Below, one piece after another: positions 25,001-36,871 of a DNA stretch of 64,000 nt. A model generated the notes under the pieces. The model saw nothing but the letters and a program-made list of their open reading frames with translations. It had not been told where the DNA came from and did no database searches. Source of the stretch: Histoplasma ohiense (Eukaryota; Ascomycota; Eurotiomycetes; Onygenales; Ajellomycetaceae); the NCBI GenBank assembly GCA_017607445.1, contig JAEVHH010000002.1, forward strand, positions 4,703,501-4,767,500, read 5' to 3'. Within the stretch, counting starts at the first letter, position 1. The number at the start of each line of letters is the position of its first letter. Both the position numbers and the translations under genes were made by a program.

Positions 25001-26278
25001 CTTCAACAGATTTATATATTTTCTCAGATGAATCAGAACAGATTCTTGACAACAGCAGATAAATGAGCTATAACTTTATAGTCTATCAAAGAAACAAACA
25101 GCTGATCAGCTTCTCAGCTGTACTGAGTTCTATATCATATATTTTTGATACTGAGATAGTTGATATCTGCTGTGTATTAGAGTGCACAGTGAAGCTTCTA
25201 TTCTGTGTTATAGATGACAGCATCAACTTTCAGATCTGACTCTGTTTTGATAATATTTCAATCATCTGAGATATATGAGACAGTGCAGTGATCTTCTCAA
25301 ACTGAGTCTACAGCTGCTGTCACAAACTTTTCAGACAATATAATATGAGTCTGAAATGAGCTTCTGAGTATATGAGAATAGAGAACAATAAGAAAGCAGA
25401 TCATCTGACTAAGTAGACAGTCTCATCTACTACAGTTTCAGTCTATAAACTTAAGATCATACTCACAGTCAGTGAGATTCACACAGTGATCAAACAGCTC
25501 AGTCAAGAGACAGAGTGAGAGTGATGAAGCAGAGTCTATAAAAAACTCTCTGATTAATATCAGAGCTGAAGATTCAGCAGATCAACTGTGGAATATCAAA
25601 TAAAAACTTCTTCAGAGTTTATCATATTACAGTATACTCTTCATCACTAACTTGCACTCTGCTTCTCTCATGAAAACTTCTTCTGATATTACAGATGCTT
25701 TCAGCATGCAGATGTGAGACTCATCTGTGTCTGTGAATACAATAAAAACTCAGAATATTTGATACTCTGTTGACACTCACAGAGATATTTTTCTCACTGA
25801 CTCAAGAGATTAGCAGCACAGTCATACAATTGAGCAACAGCTGTTGTCTATCTAGAGTTTCTGACTTCTACAGACTTTGTAGAACTGCTTGACTATACAC
25901 AGTTCTACACATAATACTGCATAAGATAACACAGTTGTTTGAGCATACATCATCTGACAGCCTCCACAGCAGTTCCAAGCCTATACAGATGATACAGATA
26001 GCACAATGTTCAGTACAACTGATTTGATCAGTACAATAGATTCAATCAATGCAATTGATACAAACAGTACAATCGGTACAAACAGTACAATCAGTTCAAC
26101 TGGTTCAATCGGTACAAATGATACAAACAGTTCAATCGGTTCAGTCGGTTCAACTGATGCAAATGATTCAATCAGCATAATTGACTCATTCATTTCAACT
26201 AGCTGTGGTGTAATCAGTACAGTTGACATACTGATTCAGTCATACTTTCTTCTCTCTCTCTCTCTGAGCTTGTGCTGA
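22097..26278 (+). pseudogene. LINE-B ORF2, degenerate
   Basis: Same domain order as in the other copies. The longest surviving open piece (22654-22953) is the C-terminal part of the endonuclease, with TADHIIDLIFF and GSDHQS (the SDH catalytic signature). The RT keeps a DYTDDLN core near 24095. The RNase H region is near 25010-25200, and the Ser/Thr minisatellite ends the frame. Numerous TGA stops at former Arg and Trp codons. Confidence 0.83.
26003..26180 (+). repeat. LINE-B minisatellite in B5 (short allele)
   Basis: Shortest version of the ORF2 minisatellite, about 180 bp; it still has a few CpGs (AATCGGTACAAA, TCAGTCGG) that are CA or TG in other copies, hinting at the original unit. Confidence 0.85.
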
Positions 26279-26804
26279 GTCATGTGACTGCAAGATGTCA
26301 CAGATGACACAGTCTTTTCTTCACTCTTCTCTTTATTTTTCTTTTCAAAACACTCATTTTTTCTCTTTTCTTTTGTCTGTTTTATCTGTTTTTCTTCTGT
26401 TGTTAGAAGTATAGACAGTTCTCAGATCAACTGAAGAAGTCATCCCTCTCTGTTCACTATAAAGTCTTTCAGACACAGCAGCAGTGATTCTCTTGAGAAC
26501 CACACTATAGCCTCATCATAAATGATCATATATCAGATCAGAAGTGAATGCACAGCTCAGAAAAATTTCTTTTCAATGAGCTGAGTTTTCTCAAAAATTG
26601 TCATCTGAATTCTGTTTTCTCTCTCTCTGTGTATATAGAAATCTCTTCAGTGTAGTATATCTTCATGCTCTTCAGAAGGCTTCTGAAACATAGACACTGT
26701 CTGTGTTTTCTTCAGAATGTTAAATCAATACAAACAAACAAACAAACAAACAGAAGAGAAGTTGATTGTATAAGTTAATTACTAATGAATACTAATTCAT
26801 TATA

Positions 26805-27043
26805 AGTTTCAGTTTATACTATACTATCATCTGATACAGATCTCTGCTATTTCTGATTTCATTGATTATCTATCTTCAGTATATATATTTGATCTTGTGT
26901 ACTGTGTTTTTGAACTGATGCTTTGCAGTTTCTGTCTGATGAGTGATGAGCTCTTGATATACTCTTCAGCAGTCTGCTGTTCATCAGAGAACTGTAGTCT
27001 ATTTTTATTGCACTGATTTATTGATTGTCTGAGCTGCAGTTAG
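26805..27043 (-). mobile_element. LINE-B copy B4, endonuclease/RT linker segment
   Basis: Old minus-strand copy resumes after the solo LTR with no loss (the AGTTT target is shared) and runs to the B6 insertion point. The 14-bp duplication TGAGCTGCAGTTAG lies at 27030-27043 and 28940-28953. Confidence 0.88.
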
Positions 27044-28939
27044 TTTGTTTGTTTGTTTGTATTGATTTAACATTTCAGAAAAAACACAGACAGTATCTGT
27101 ATTTCAGAAGTCTTCTGAAGAATATAGAGATGTACTACACTGAAGAGATTTCTATATACACAGAGAGAGAGAAAACAGAATTCAGATGACAACTCTTAAG
27201 AAGATTCAATTCATTGAAAAGGATTTTTCTAAACTGCACATTCACTTCTGACTCAATGTATAACTATTCATGATGAAGCTATAGTGTGATTTCTGAGAGA
27301 ATTGCTGCTGCTGTGTCTGAAAGACTTTATAGTGAATGAAGAGAGATAACTCTTTCAGTTGATCTGAGAACTGTCTGCACTTCTAACAATAGAAGAAAGA
27401 TAGATGAGATAGACAAAAGAAAAAGAGAAAAAATGAGTGTTCTGAAAAGAAAAATAAAAAGAAGAGTGAAGAAAAGTCTGTGTTATCTGTGATATTTTAC
27501 AGTCATGTAATCTGATGCAAGTCTGAGAGAGAGGGGAAGAGAGCACTGAAAAAAATCATAAAAGAAAAGAAATGAAGAGAAACAGAAAGAGCAGTGAGAA
27601 AAGAGAAGAAAAATATCTAAATCAATAAAAATCAGAATCAGTGAAGAAAAGCAAAGCAGAGTGTGTATAGATATTATACTGATAGCTGAAAGTATATCAA
27701 CTGAATCAGCATGCAGACTATACTGATTACATCACAGCTAGTTGAAACAGATAAGTCAATCATGCTGATTGAATCATTTACATCAGTTGAACTGATTGAA
27801 CTGATTGAACTGATCATATCAATTGTACTGTTTGTATTGTTTGTATTAATTGAATCAGTTGAATTGATTGTATTATTTGTACTGATTGAACTGAATGAAC
27901 TGATTGTACTGATTGCATTGATTGAATTTATTGTACTGTTCAAATCAGTTGTACTGAATATTGTGCTATCTGTATCATCTGTATAGACTTGGAACTGCTG
28001 TGGAGGGCTGTCAGATGATATGTGTTCAAACAGCTGTGTTATTTTATACAGTACTGTGTGTAGAACTGCATGTGATCAAACAGTTCTACAAAGTCTGTAG
28101 AGATCAGAGATTCTAGATAGACAACAACTGTCACTCAGTTGTATGACTGTACTGCTGATCTCTTGAGTCAGTGAGAGAAGTGTCTCTGTAAATATCAACA
28201 AAGTATCAAATATTCTGAGTTTTTATTGTGTTCACAGATATAGATGAGTCTTGCATCTGCATGCTGAAAGTATCTATAATATCAGAAAAAGTTTTCATAA
28301 GAGAAGTGAAGTATGAATCAGCAATAAAGAATATACTGTGATATGATGAGCTCTGAAGAAATCTTCATTTAATATTTCACAGTCAGTCTACTGAATCTTC
28401 AATCTCAGTATCAGTCAGAGAGTTTTTTATAGACTCTGTTTCATCACTCTCACTCTGTCTCTTGACTGAGCTGCTTGATCACTGTGTGAATTCCACTGAC
28501 TGTGAATATAATCTTGAGTTTATAGACTGAGACTGCAGTAGATGAGACTGTCTGCTTAATCAGATAGTCTGCTTTCTCATTACCCTCTATTCTCATATAC
28601 TCAGAGACTCATTTCAAACTTATATTATATTGTCTGAAAAGCTCATAACAGCAGCTGTAGACTCAGTTTGAGAAGATCATCACACTGTTCTGTATACTTC
28701 AGATGACTGAGATATTGTCAAGACAGAGTCAGATCTGAGAGTTGATACTGTCATCTGTAATACAGAGTAGAAGCTTCATCACACACTCTAATGCACAGCA
28801 GATATCAACTGCCTCAGCATCAAAGATATGTGATATAGAGCTCAGTGCAGCTGAGAAGCTGATCAGCTGTTTGTTTCTCTGATAGACTATAAAGTCATAG
28901 CTCACTCATCTGCTGTTGTCAAGAATCTGTTCTGATTCA
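27044..28939 (-). mobile_element. LINE-B copy B6, 5'-truncated, minus strand
   Basis: 1,896-bp 3' part of LINE-B in minus orientation, tail first at 27044 (TTTGTTTG repeats), then the hairpin region, 3' UTR, Ser/Thr minisatellite and RNase H, cut off at 28939. Perfect 14-bp TGAGCTGCAGTTAG duplications flank it inside B4. Confidence 0.93.
27770..27960 (-). repeat. LINE-B minisatellite in B6
   Basis: Reverse-complement version of the ORF2 repeat (TGTACTGATTGAAC-type units); length differs from B2, B3, B5 and B7. Confidence 0.82.
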
Positions 28940-28953
28940 TGAGCTGCAGTTAG

Positions 28954-29303
28954 AAGATTCTGAGTGAAGCACTGAGTCAAATCATCAAACTGTGCTGCAT
29001 TTTCAACTCTATCTGAGTAAGATATATTCATCATAAAATCTCTGACAAGATCTGTAAAGAGCTTCAGCTGAAAGTCTGTAATTTTAATCTGAGCACTGCT
29101 TTGCTGTGTCTGAGATGTTGTTGATAGTATAGTAATTATAGACTGATGATCTGAACTGCAGTGTAAATCTTGATGCACTGAAGTGAAAGCAAAGATCACA
29201 TTGAAGAAGATAAAATCAATTATATAATTTATTGTATGAATTGAAATATCTATCTCTTTTATAAAGTTTATTCTGTGTTCACTGACTTACTGAACAAGCT
29301 TTT
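28954..29303 (-). mobile_element. LINE-B copy B4, endonuclease segment
   Basis: Endonuclease C-terminal part on the minus strand; the conceptual protein includes SSDHQS (the SDH catalytic motif) and NAAQFDDLTQ. Ends at the second solo LTR, whose target is CTTTT here and CTCCT on the far side. Confidence 0.85.
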
Positions 29304-29837
29304 TGTAACGGGCGTACTTCGATTAACGATCTAGCACTATTCTAATACAGATTACGAATTGATTAAGAAAAGAAAGAGAAAAGAAATCAGAAGAAAAGAT
29401 TGTACAAAGAAGATTCTTATAGAGAGAATTTCAGAGTGAAAGAATATCAGAAGCCACTTCACAGTGAAGTGTGAAGCAAAAGAACATTAAGAGCTATACA
29501 GAAAAATCATTAGAAACTACATAAGTGTGAAATGTGGAGCAGAAAAATCATTGAGAGCTACACAGAAGAATCATTAGAAACTACACAAATGCAGAGTGTG
29601 GGGTGAGAGAATCATTGAAGACTACACAGAAGAATCATTAGAGACTACACAAGTGCAGAACACAGAGTGAAAAAATGTTAAAAGCTACATAAAAGAATCA
29701 TTAGAGACTACACAAGTGCAGAGCACAGAATGAAAGAACATCAAGAGTTATACAAAGTCACAACAGCCAGAAACAAGCGGGTGCAGAAGAGGAGTTGATT
29801 GTGTAAGTTAATTACTAACAGATGCTAACCCATCACA
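29304..29837 (-). mobile_element. Solo LTR of the Gypsy-4 family, intact, 534 bp
   Basis: Runs from TGTAACGGGCG at the left to CATCACA at the right (plus-strand reading; functional orientation minus). 5-bp target copies CTTTT (29299-29303) and CTCCT (29838-29842), differing by C-to-T changes, sit in B4. The interior holds about four ~63-bp tandem units around ATCATTAGAAACTACACAAG. CpGs cluster in the first ~36 bp. Confidence 0.92.
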
Positions 29838-29842
29838 CTCCT

Positions 29843-32245
29843 CTTCTCAGTGCAGATTCACTGTCTCTGATTCAAAGACATTATATCATATATTGAAATT
29901 CTCATCTATCAGACAATGAATTGATGAGTTCAAATTGATCAGATAGTTCATGACTGTGTCTGTCTCAAACTGTCTGTACATATTGAGAATGTGATAGTTA
30001 TTGATACTGATTCACAGCAGATCTCTGTTTTGCACAGATCAGTATTGCTGTATTTTTATCTTTGAATTCTTATATATATATATCATAACTCAGAGTCTCT
30101 TCTTCTTTCACTGCTTCAGATTAGTGTCATTTCAGTGATCTATAAGCACAAAGTATTTATATACTGAGTGATTAGAAGTCTTAGTATCAGAGTGTGTGTA
30201 AGACTTCTGTATACAGATTACTTCACAGCTCTGCTCAAAGACAAACTGTAGAGCTATTGTATGACAGAGAGCTGCTCTGACTGTATTTATTCAGAAGATC
30301 TATAGAGAGTAATTTTTCTGCTGATTATTTCTATAATATCAGTTACATTGCTGATGTTGATGTTCTAGTATGAGAAGTCATTTGATAAGCTGCTGCTGAA
30401 ATTTATCTGTAGAATGAGATTGAAGAGTTTCAGATTTGTTGTCTGTATACTGAGATTAGATTATTCTTTGATTGTTTGACTATACTGCTGCTCTGCTGTG
30501 TGAGCTGAGTATCATCTAATACAAATCATCTATCAGATAATGTTCTCTTCACTGATGAAACTCTGAATAGTCATTCACTTATAAGATGCTAGCTCAGTGA
30601 GCTGTGTTGACTGAGTTGATTAAATAAATAATATAGATATCATTACTGTGATCATTAATGCTGACTATGCTAATAATAATTGTCATTTCTGAGCATTTCT
30701 GTAATATCTATTGTCAAGACAGCAGACAGCTGCTAGCTTCTTTTGAGTTAGATATCTGAGAATGCTGTTCATATATCTGAGTGCAGCAGAGCAGTGCTGA
30801 TACTCAGCTGAGTAGAGTTGATAGTAGTTGATATATTATGATACTCTCTTACACTTCACATTTGTTGATTTCTTATGCTGACTTGTGAGCTTGCTGCAGT
30901 TGAAGCATTTCATCAGTTGTATATATTTTAATGAATGATAGTATCTCTGATATTCTAAATCATATCTCACTATCAGTGATCTTTTCTCAATGAGTCTGGC
31001 TCTCTCACTGATATTGAAGAGTGAGAAATCTTTCATTAGAGTGAGAAAGAAGACAATTCATGTAATCTTCTCTGTCTTAAAATTTATTTTATATTACAAG
31101 AGTTGACAGTTTACTGATTTTATCTTTGTCTGAATCAGAATCTCTTTCTCAATTATTTTATCTGTGAGAATTCTTGTCTCTTCTCAGTTCTGAATAAATT
31201 TCAGAATCTCTGAAACAGTATAATTGTATCACTGTTCTGATAGCTGAATCTCTGTGATGTCAAAAACTTCACAGAGAGTAGTCACTGTCTTTTCAGTGAT
31301 CAGAGTATTGTATATATCTCTATTACTTGATATGATCATTCAATCTGTTCTGATGAGCTTTATCTTTGACATATTAGCTATATTCTTCATTTTCTGAATG
31401 TTTGCAATGATCATCTGCTGCACAGTATATGACTGCAGCTGAGTGATCTGTTTCTCTGATTGAAGAATGATGAGAATTTATGAGTTCTTCTACTGTTTTA
31501 TATTCTCTGTGAGATTTTTTGACTGACTGATGTTTTTGAGCTGCAGATCAGCTTCACTAGCTCTGTCAGCTGAGAAAATCACAGTTTTAATAGAGATAGT
31601 TTCAGAAAGAGCAGAGTTTTTTCTCTTCTGTATAATATTCACTCAGATAATCAGCTTTCTTGCAGTTGTCTTTGCTGAATTTGACTGTGAATGAGTATTC
31701 AAAGCAGCACTTTCTCTCAGAGTTGATACTGTGTTCAGATTTGCTGTTATATATATGATGAATCTTTTACAGAAGATTTGAACAAAGTTCTGACTGACTG
31801 ACTGTTTCTTCTTCTCAACTCAGCTGTTCAAAGTCTTTGTTAATCTAATGAAAGTCTTCTGTTGCAGATTTTGTTGCTATTGAATCTTCTCAAACTGCTT
31901 CTGCAGCTGAGAGATGACTGTGAAAATGCTGTCACTGATTTTTTTGAAAACTGAAGAAGACATTGTAACAGTCTTTCTCTGTCTCTTATCAGTTTTTTCA
32001 GTAACAAAATTAATCAGTGACTTCAGCTTCAGTGATCTGATGTAGACTGTGTCAATATTCTTGAATGAATGAGAGAATGTTGAGAGCTCCATGATCACTC
32101 AATCTGTGCAGTACACACATATAGAGTAATTGGAGAGAATGTGCAATGATATTGAATGAGTTGAAGAGTTAAAATTATACAAAAAACAGTTAGAAAAATG
32201 GAAAATTCAAATGTATCTCTATATTCGTGGGTAGTTGTAAGAATG
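29843..32245 (-). mobile_element. LINE-B copy B4, 5' portion including its true 5' end
   Basis: Minus-strand LINE-B from its 5' terminus near 32245 (the complement starts CATTCTTACAACTACCC) through ORF1 into the endonuclease. Gypsy-1 sequence abuts at 32246. Because it has taken four later insertions (A3, two LTRs, B6), B4 is among the oldest copies. Confidence 0.88.
30585..32092 (-). pseudogene. LINE-B ORF1, degenerate
   Basis: ATG at 32092 on the minus strand (MELSTFSHS), then INFVTEKTDKRQRK, SSSVFKKISDS and a Gln-rich coiled coil. The zinc region near 30840-31030 holds ERARLIEKRS, CFNCSKLTSQHKKS. Stops at TGA near 30585. Interrupted mostly by TGA and TAG. Confidence 0.82.
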
Positions 32246-33481
32246 TCCTTTCATGTGATGAAGATGAAGAACTACAATATTGTATTAGAATTTCCTTGAT
32301 TAAAACAAACAAATTCTTTTATAGATTGATCAGATGAACAATTCTTCTTTAGAAGCTCTGAAAATAAACAACAATCTCAAATTATTTCTGAATAAGATGT
32401 CTTAGCTGAAGTTCTCACAGAAGCTAGAGTAGAAATGTTTGTAGTATTATCTACAGAATATTCAAAAGATTCAAAACATGCTTTATATATATTCTCAGCT
32501 GTGTATTTGAACTTACTGACTGATCTATCTGATTATGTCATATCATACACACATATCTTCTCAGAAGAAGCTGCTATAAATGTGAAAAGATCAGAAGAAA
32601 TGAAACACTGTATAAATCTCAAGTCTGATATGCAATCTTTATTTATACTGATATACAATCTTTCTGAAACTGAGTTAACTGTTCTAAGAGAATATTTAAA
32701 AAATATATTAGATAAAGAGTGAATATAACTGTTTAGTAGCTCAGCTGATACACTGATTCTCTTTATTCTCAAAAAAAATGATGAACTCTGTCTTTGTGTA
32801 GACTATCAAGAATTAAATCAAATCATCATCAAAAATTGATATTCTCTATCTCTAATAAGTGAATTATTTGACAGGCTTTCAAAAGCCAAGATATTCACTA
32901 AGCTGAATCTTCAAGATGTCTATCACTGCATACTTATAGCAGCAAAAGACTGTTGAAAGACACTCTTTAGAACAAGATATGAATATTTTGAATATGTAGT
33001 TGTATCATTTGAACTAACTAATACTTCAGCAACATTTCAAGCATACATTAACAATGTCTTGTCTGATTTGTTGGATATATATTGTGTTGTCTATTTGAGT
33101 GACATTCTCATATTCTTCAATTCAAAGCAGAAATATAAAGTGCATGTTACTAAGATGCTAGAATGTCTCAAATGTGTGAATCTATTTGCAAAACTCTCTA
33201 AATATGAATTTGAAGTGAACAAAATCTTGTTTCTGAGATTTGTTATAGATACAAATGATGTTGAAATGAAGTCAGACAAAGTCTTCACTATTGTGAAATG
33301 ATCTATATCTAAATCAATTAAAGAGATTCAATTCTTCTTGAGCTTTGCTAATTTCTATTGATGATTTATTAAGTCTTTCTCCTCTATTGCAGCCTCATTA
33401 TTTGAACTTACAAAAGAGAGCAAGAAGAGGGAAAGAAAAGCCACTTTTATATGAACAGAAAATGCTCAAAGCACTTTTGAT
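32246..33481 (+). pseudogene. Gypsy-1 pol, RT portion (Ty3/gypsy), first fragment
   Basis: RT of a Ty3/gypsy retrotransposon. Recognisable: YNLSETELTVLREYL near 32660-32700, LCVDYQELNQ near 32795, SKAKIFTKLNLQD near 32880-32920, TFQAYINNVLSD near 33030, and VVYLSDILIF near 33090, where the catalytic YLDD is now YLSD; then LFAKLSKYEF and FANFY. TGG codons are replaced by TGA. Gag and 5' LTR are missing on the left, at the B4 boundary. The reading frame resumes exactly at 54085 after the hAT insertion. Dead element. Confidence 0.92.
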
Positions 33482-33504
33482 TAGACTGGCCGGTGGGACC
33501 ATGA
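33482..33504. repeat. hAT-1 left terminal inverted repeat
   Basis: TAGACTGGC followed after five bases by GGGACCATGA; matches the complement of the right end with an internal 11-base length difference. Followed by a GGTTT tandem and GGTCCCA motif. Confidence 0.8.
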
Positions 33505-33768
33505 ATTTCACATTTGGTTTGGTTTGGTTTGGTCCCAGTCCATTTCTTGGCGTGATTTCCAGTGGGATCAGAATCAGAATGGGAGTGTAAAGGGACCAAA
33601 ATTTTCAGAAATGAAGTGTAAAAGAATCAGATTTAGACCTAACATGACTATTATGAGATCAACAAAATTTATTATTTCATGCAAAGTGACTGACTATGAA
33701 AAATAAGAATGTGACCTGGGACTGATCATGATTTTAGCTCAAGTTTGGTCCCATTCTGATGATTATGT

Positions 33769-33846
33769 AATACATGACAATTGGTAACAATTATTGATAA
33801 CACTCACAATACATGACAATTGGTAATGATTATTGATAACACTCAC
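33769..33846. repeat. 39-bp direct tandem duplication in hAT-1 subterminal region
   Basis: Two adjacent 39-bp units beginning AATACATGACAATTGGTAA and ending GATAACACTCAC. A related GGTAACACTCAC occurs near 53760 at the other end of the element, so it may be a subterminal transposase-binding repeat. Confidence 0.8.
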
Positions 33847-33859
33847 AAGCTCATTAATA

Positions 33860-36259
33860 CTATATACAATCACACTCAATTTTTTTCTCCACTATATCAT
33901 TGAAAGAGAATTCTGCCACAATAGAATTCTTATCAACAATTTCTTTTTCTTTTCCATGCTTAATCATCATCAATTTCTTTACAGTTTCTTCTTGCAATTG
34001 ACTATGACAATAGTGACAAATATCTCAACTTGAGTTAAACTTTCTCTTCATACCAACTTCTGTCAATGGAATTGCCAGAATATTGTGTGCCATCATTGCC
34101 ACTATTGAGTACTGACTGCTGATCATCCTCCACAGATCTAAAATAGATTTTTCTTTGATATTAACAGAATCATCATATAGATAGCAGTCAAATTCAGTGT
34201 TGCAAGAATTTTGTTTGCTCAGATTTTCAGCAGCAATCAACAAGTGCAAATTCTTAATCAATAAATATTAGTAACAGATTAATATCAATATCTCAGTGAG
34301 TATTATAAAAAACAAAGTTACTAATCAAAGAATCATGCTCTATTGACTCTTCAATTTGTATATTATTCTGTTCATATTGTTGATAGTTGTTGTTGTAGTA
34401 TGTTCAAGCTATATCAACATAGATTTGTCGTTCTTCCGCCGTCCAATCCCCAGAAGTATATGCATTGATTCAATGAGAGAAATCAAGTACAGCAGCAACA
34501 GCATAGTAATCAGCAAATGATTGATTGATTCTTGCATAATACTCTGTAAGTTTGTCTTGAGCTCTTTCAATTGCTGCAGAAATAACTCTATCTCAGAATT
34601 GCTCTTCTTGTACACAAATCATCTGAGTTTTCAAATGAGTAAATAAACTGTTGTATACTCATCAAGAAGCTTGCATCATTGATGTTACTGTAATAGACAC
34701 AGTCTTTGTTGTTTTGTAAAAGATAAACAACAGTTCAACAACATATTTTAACTGTGCTCACTCTGTATCAGAAAGTTTCAGAGCATGAATCTTCTCTCAC
34801 TCAGAATTCTGAACTCAATGATTCACAGCATCTTTTAGTTGAAGTGTTTGAACTGTCATCTTATAGATAGAACTCCACTGTGTTTGAACATCTTGTATCA
34901 TATTAAGAGAAGAAACTGAGCTGTGTGTGGCTTGAATATTGTGGAATCATTGTTGTTGTTTGGGAGAAGTACTGATTGCATTGACAATGTGACAAATCTA
35001 AAAAAGATAATAAGATAGTTAGCAAATTGATCAATTTTCACTGAAGCATTATCAAATATCATTATCTTGTGAAGAGTTGATGAGAATGTGATGTGAGTAA
35101 CAATTTCAACATCATTCTCATCAAAACAACTGACCAGTTCTGTGTTTTCAGATTCAATATCCAGGCCTTTAACCAATGCTTGAACAACAAGCTGAATAAC
35201 ATGTACAATACAGAGAATATGTCCACATTTACCATTTCATCTATACAATACCAGTTTTTGTTTCAGACTCTGCATCATAATCAAGTTGTTTGCTGCATTG
35301 TCTGTTGTGATTGTGAGAAGATCTGATGAAATATCCCAGTAATCATTTTTAATGATTGTTATGAGAACATCAGTTATATATTCATCTGTATAACTGCTCT
35401 TCAATTGTTCAAAGACAATCAATTTCTCTTTATAATTCCAATCCTCATCAATGAAATAACAAACTGCACTCAAAAAGGATAGATTGTTAGTGCTTGTTCA
35501 TGCATTCACTGCCAGTGATATCTTCTGTTGTTTCTTCAACAGAAGTCCAAGTTGTCGCATATCATTGTTGTAATGTGTATTGAGGAAAGAGTGGAGACTG
35601 AATTGATGAGGAATTTGAATATGTGAATTAAGCATTTGAAGTAAAGTTCGAAATTCCGAGTTTTCAACAGCACACAGTGGAAGATTCAAGAATATACATA
35701 GATGTAGAAGTTGTTCTCAAAAGTTGTCTGATGAAAGAGTTGGAATTGAAAGATCAGCATCAGTTTGTTGTTGTTTTCACATGTTTTCCTGCAAAATAGT
35801 ACATAAGTGTTACCAAATATCATTACCATTAATGAGAGTAGATGATATAAGTATCAGTCCATGAAGAATATTCTGATGTTTTCCTCTAAGCTGTAGACAA
35901 TCAGCAGATTTCAAATGTTGTGTGATTTCTTCTGATCTATGTCCACTTCAGAATGGATGTTTTTGTATGGAGTTGCAATGATTACAGCAGAGAAATGGCT
36001 CTCCAGTGATCTTCACAGCAACTTGTTGAAAGTTTTTCCATAGATCTTCTCATTGTCTATACTGGCTTTTTCATAGATTGTGTTGTTTTTCATCATCAAG
36101 AAAAAAGAAAGTGTGCATTCATCAGACTTGAAAGAGCTTATCTTGTGAGGATTTGTAAACAATATAAATTGTTTGATCCACTCTTATTTCTATAAGATCT
36201 TGAACCTCCATTAAAGAAGGTGATGAATTCTCTGATTCAGCAATTACTGAAGTTGTCAT
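33860..36259 (-). pseudogene. hAT transposase, degenerate
   Basis: Probable start ATG 36259 (MTTSVIAESENSSPSLMEVQ). A BED-type zinc finger region near 36070-35930 (CNHC, then H and C). A long central RNase H-like part includes LTITTDNAANN near 35300, the DNAANN block typical of hAT. The C-terminal dimerisation region near 34260-34030 contains SQYSIVAMMAHNILAIPL and TEVGMKRKFNSS, followed past a TGA by DICHYCHSQL, matching fungal hAT C-termini. First plausible terminal stop TAG 33860-33862, giving about 800 codons, normal for the family. Many TGA, some TAA/TAG and probable frameshifts. Confidence 0.88.
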
Positions 36260-36871
36260 GATGAATATAAATGATGAGAAATTATGTGTGAAATGAATTC
36301 TGAGAATAATAAAGTTAAGAAATTTGTTGAGTTTTTTTTTACTCCCTTTTCATTAACCCACTCTAATTGGTTAGAACACTAGTAGAATATATTTATAAAC
36401 AACAACAAAATTATGATAAAATAGAAAAGAATGATAATTAAAATATTAAAGATATTATTAAAGTTTATACAAAAAGTTGATTCATTAGATATATTATCTA
36501 TCTCTAATATATCACAATTCCGCAGTATGAATTTATCACCTTTCATTGTTTACCGATACTATATGTAAAGTCACACACACCTTACAGTATACATACACAT
36601 ATATATATATATATATATATCATGAGCATAATATCACTATGATAATATATTCTCACAACAAAGAATTGCATAATGTAAAATATCAAATAAAAAATTTGTA
36701 ATCTCTGACAGATAATAATACAATTAATTTAATAAAAATATTAAAAAACAAACATGTAAAAAAAAAATTTTTTTCTTAGATCATTTTCTCTTCTTCTTCA
36801 ACTTTCTTCTTCTTCTTCTTCTTCTTCTTCTTCTTCTTCTTCTCTTTCTCTTTCTCTTCATTCTTCACAAT
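36260..36871. other. Non-coding AT-rich stretch with microsatellites in hAT-1
   Basis: Upstream of the transposase start. Contains an (AT)n run near 36598-36620 and a (CTT)n run near 36792-36841; on the minus strand the latter would extend the lysine tract of the neighbouring gene remnant past its stop. No conserved coding signal seen. Confidence 0.6.

Larger units (their letters stand above)
20220..26751 (+). mobile_element. LINE-B copy B5, full length, 6.5 kb
   Basis: Complete LINE-B inserted in the solo LTR, with 15-bp duplications AGAAAAGAAGTTGAT (20205-20219) and AGAAGAGAAGTTGAT (26752-26766), which differ by one transition. Starts ATTCTTACAACTATTC, ends in the (ACAA)n tail. Its RNase H region shows the empty TA site of Mar-1 near 25200. 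Confidence 0.94.
19724..26804 (-). mobile_element. Solo LTR of the Gypsy-4 family, split by LINE-B copy B5
   Basis: Two pieces, 19724-20219 (496 bp) and 26767-26804 (38 bp), sum to 534 bp, the same length as the intact solo LTR at 29304. A perfect 5-bp duplication AGTTT flanks it (19719-19723; 26805-26809) inside B4. Orientation is inferred from the LTR of Gypsy-4 at 61598, where the polypurine tract is on the minus strand. The left edge keeps CGTACTTCGATTAACG while the rest is CpG-free. Solo LTRs arise by recombination between the two LTRs of an element. Confidence 0.92.

Noticed and set aside
33345..33706. Short plus-strand ORFs spanning the Gypsy-1/hAT-1 boundary
   Set aside because: They read across the insertion junction and the hAT end; no domain, and the frame differs from the gypsy frame.
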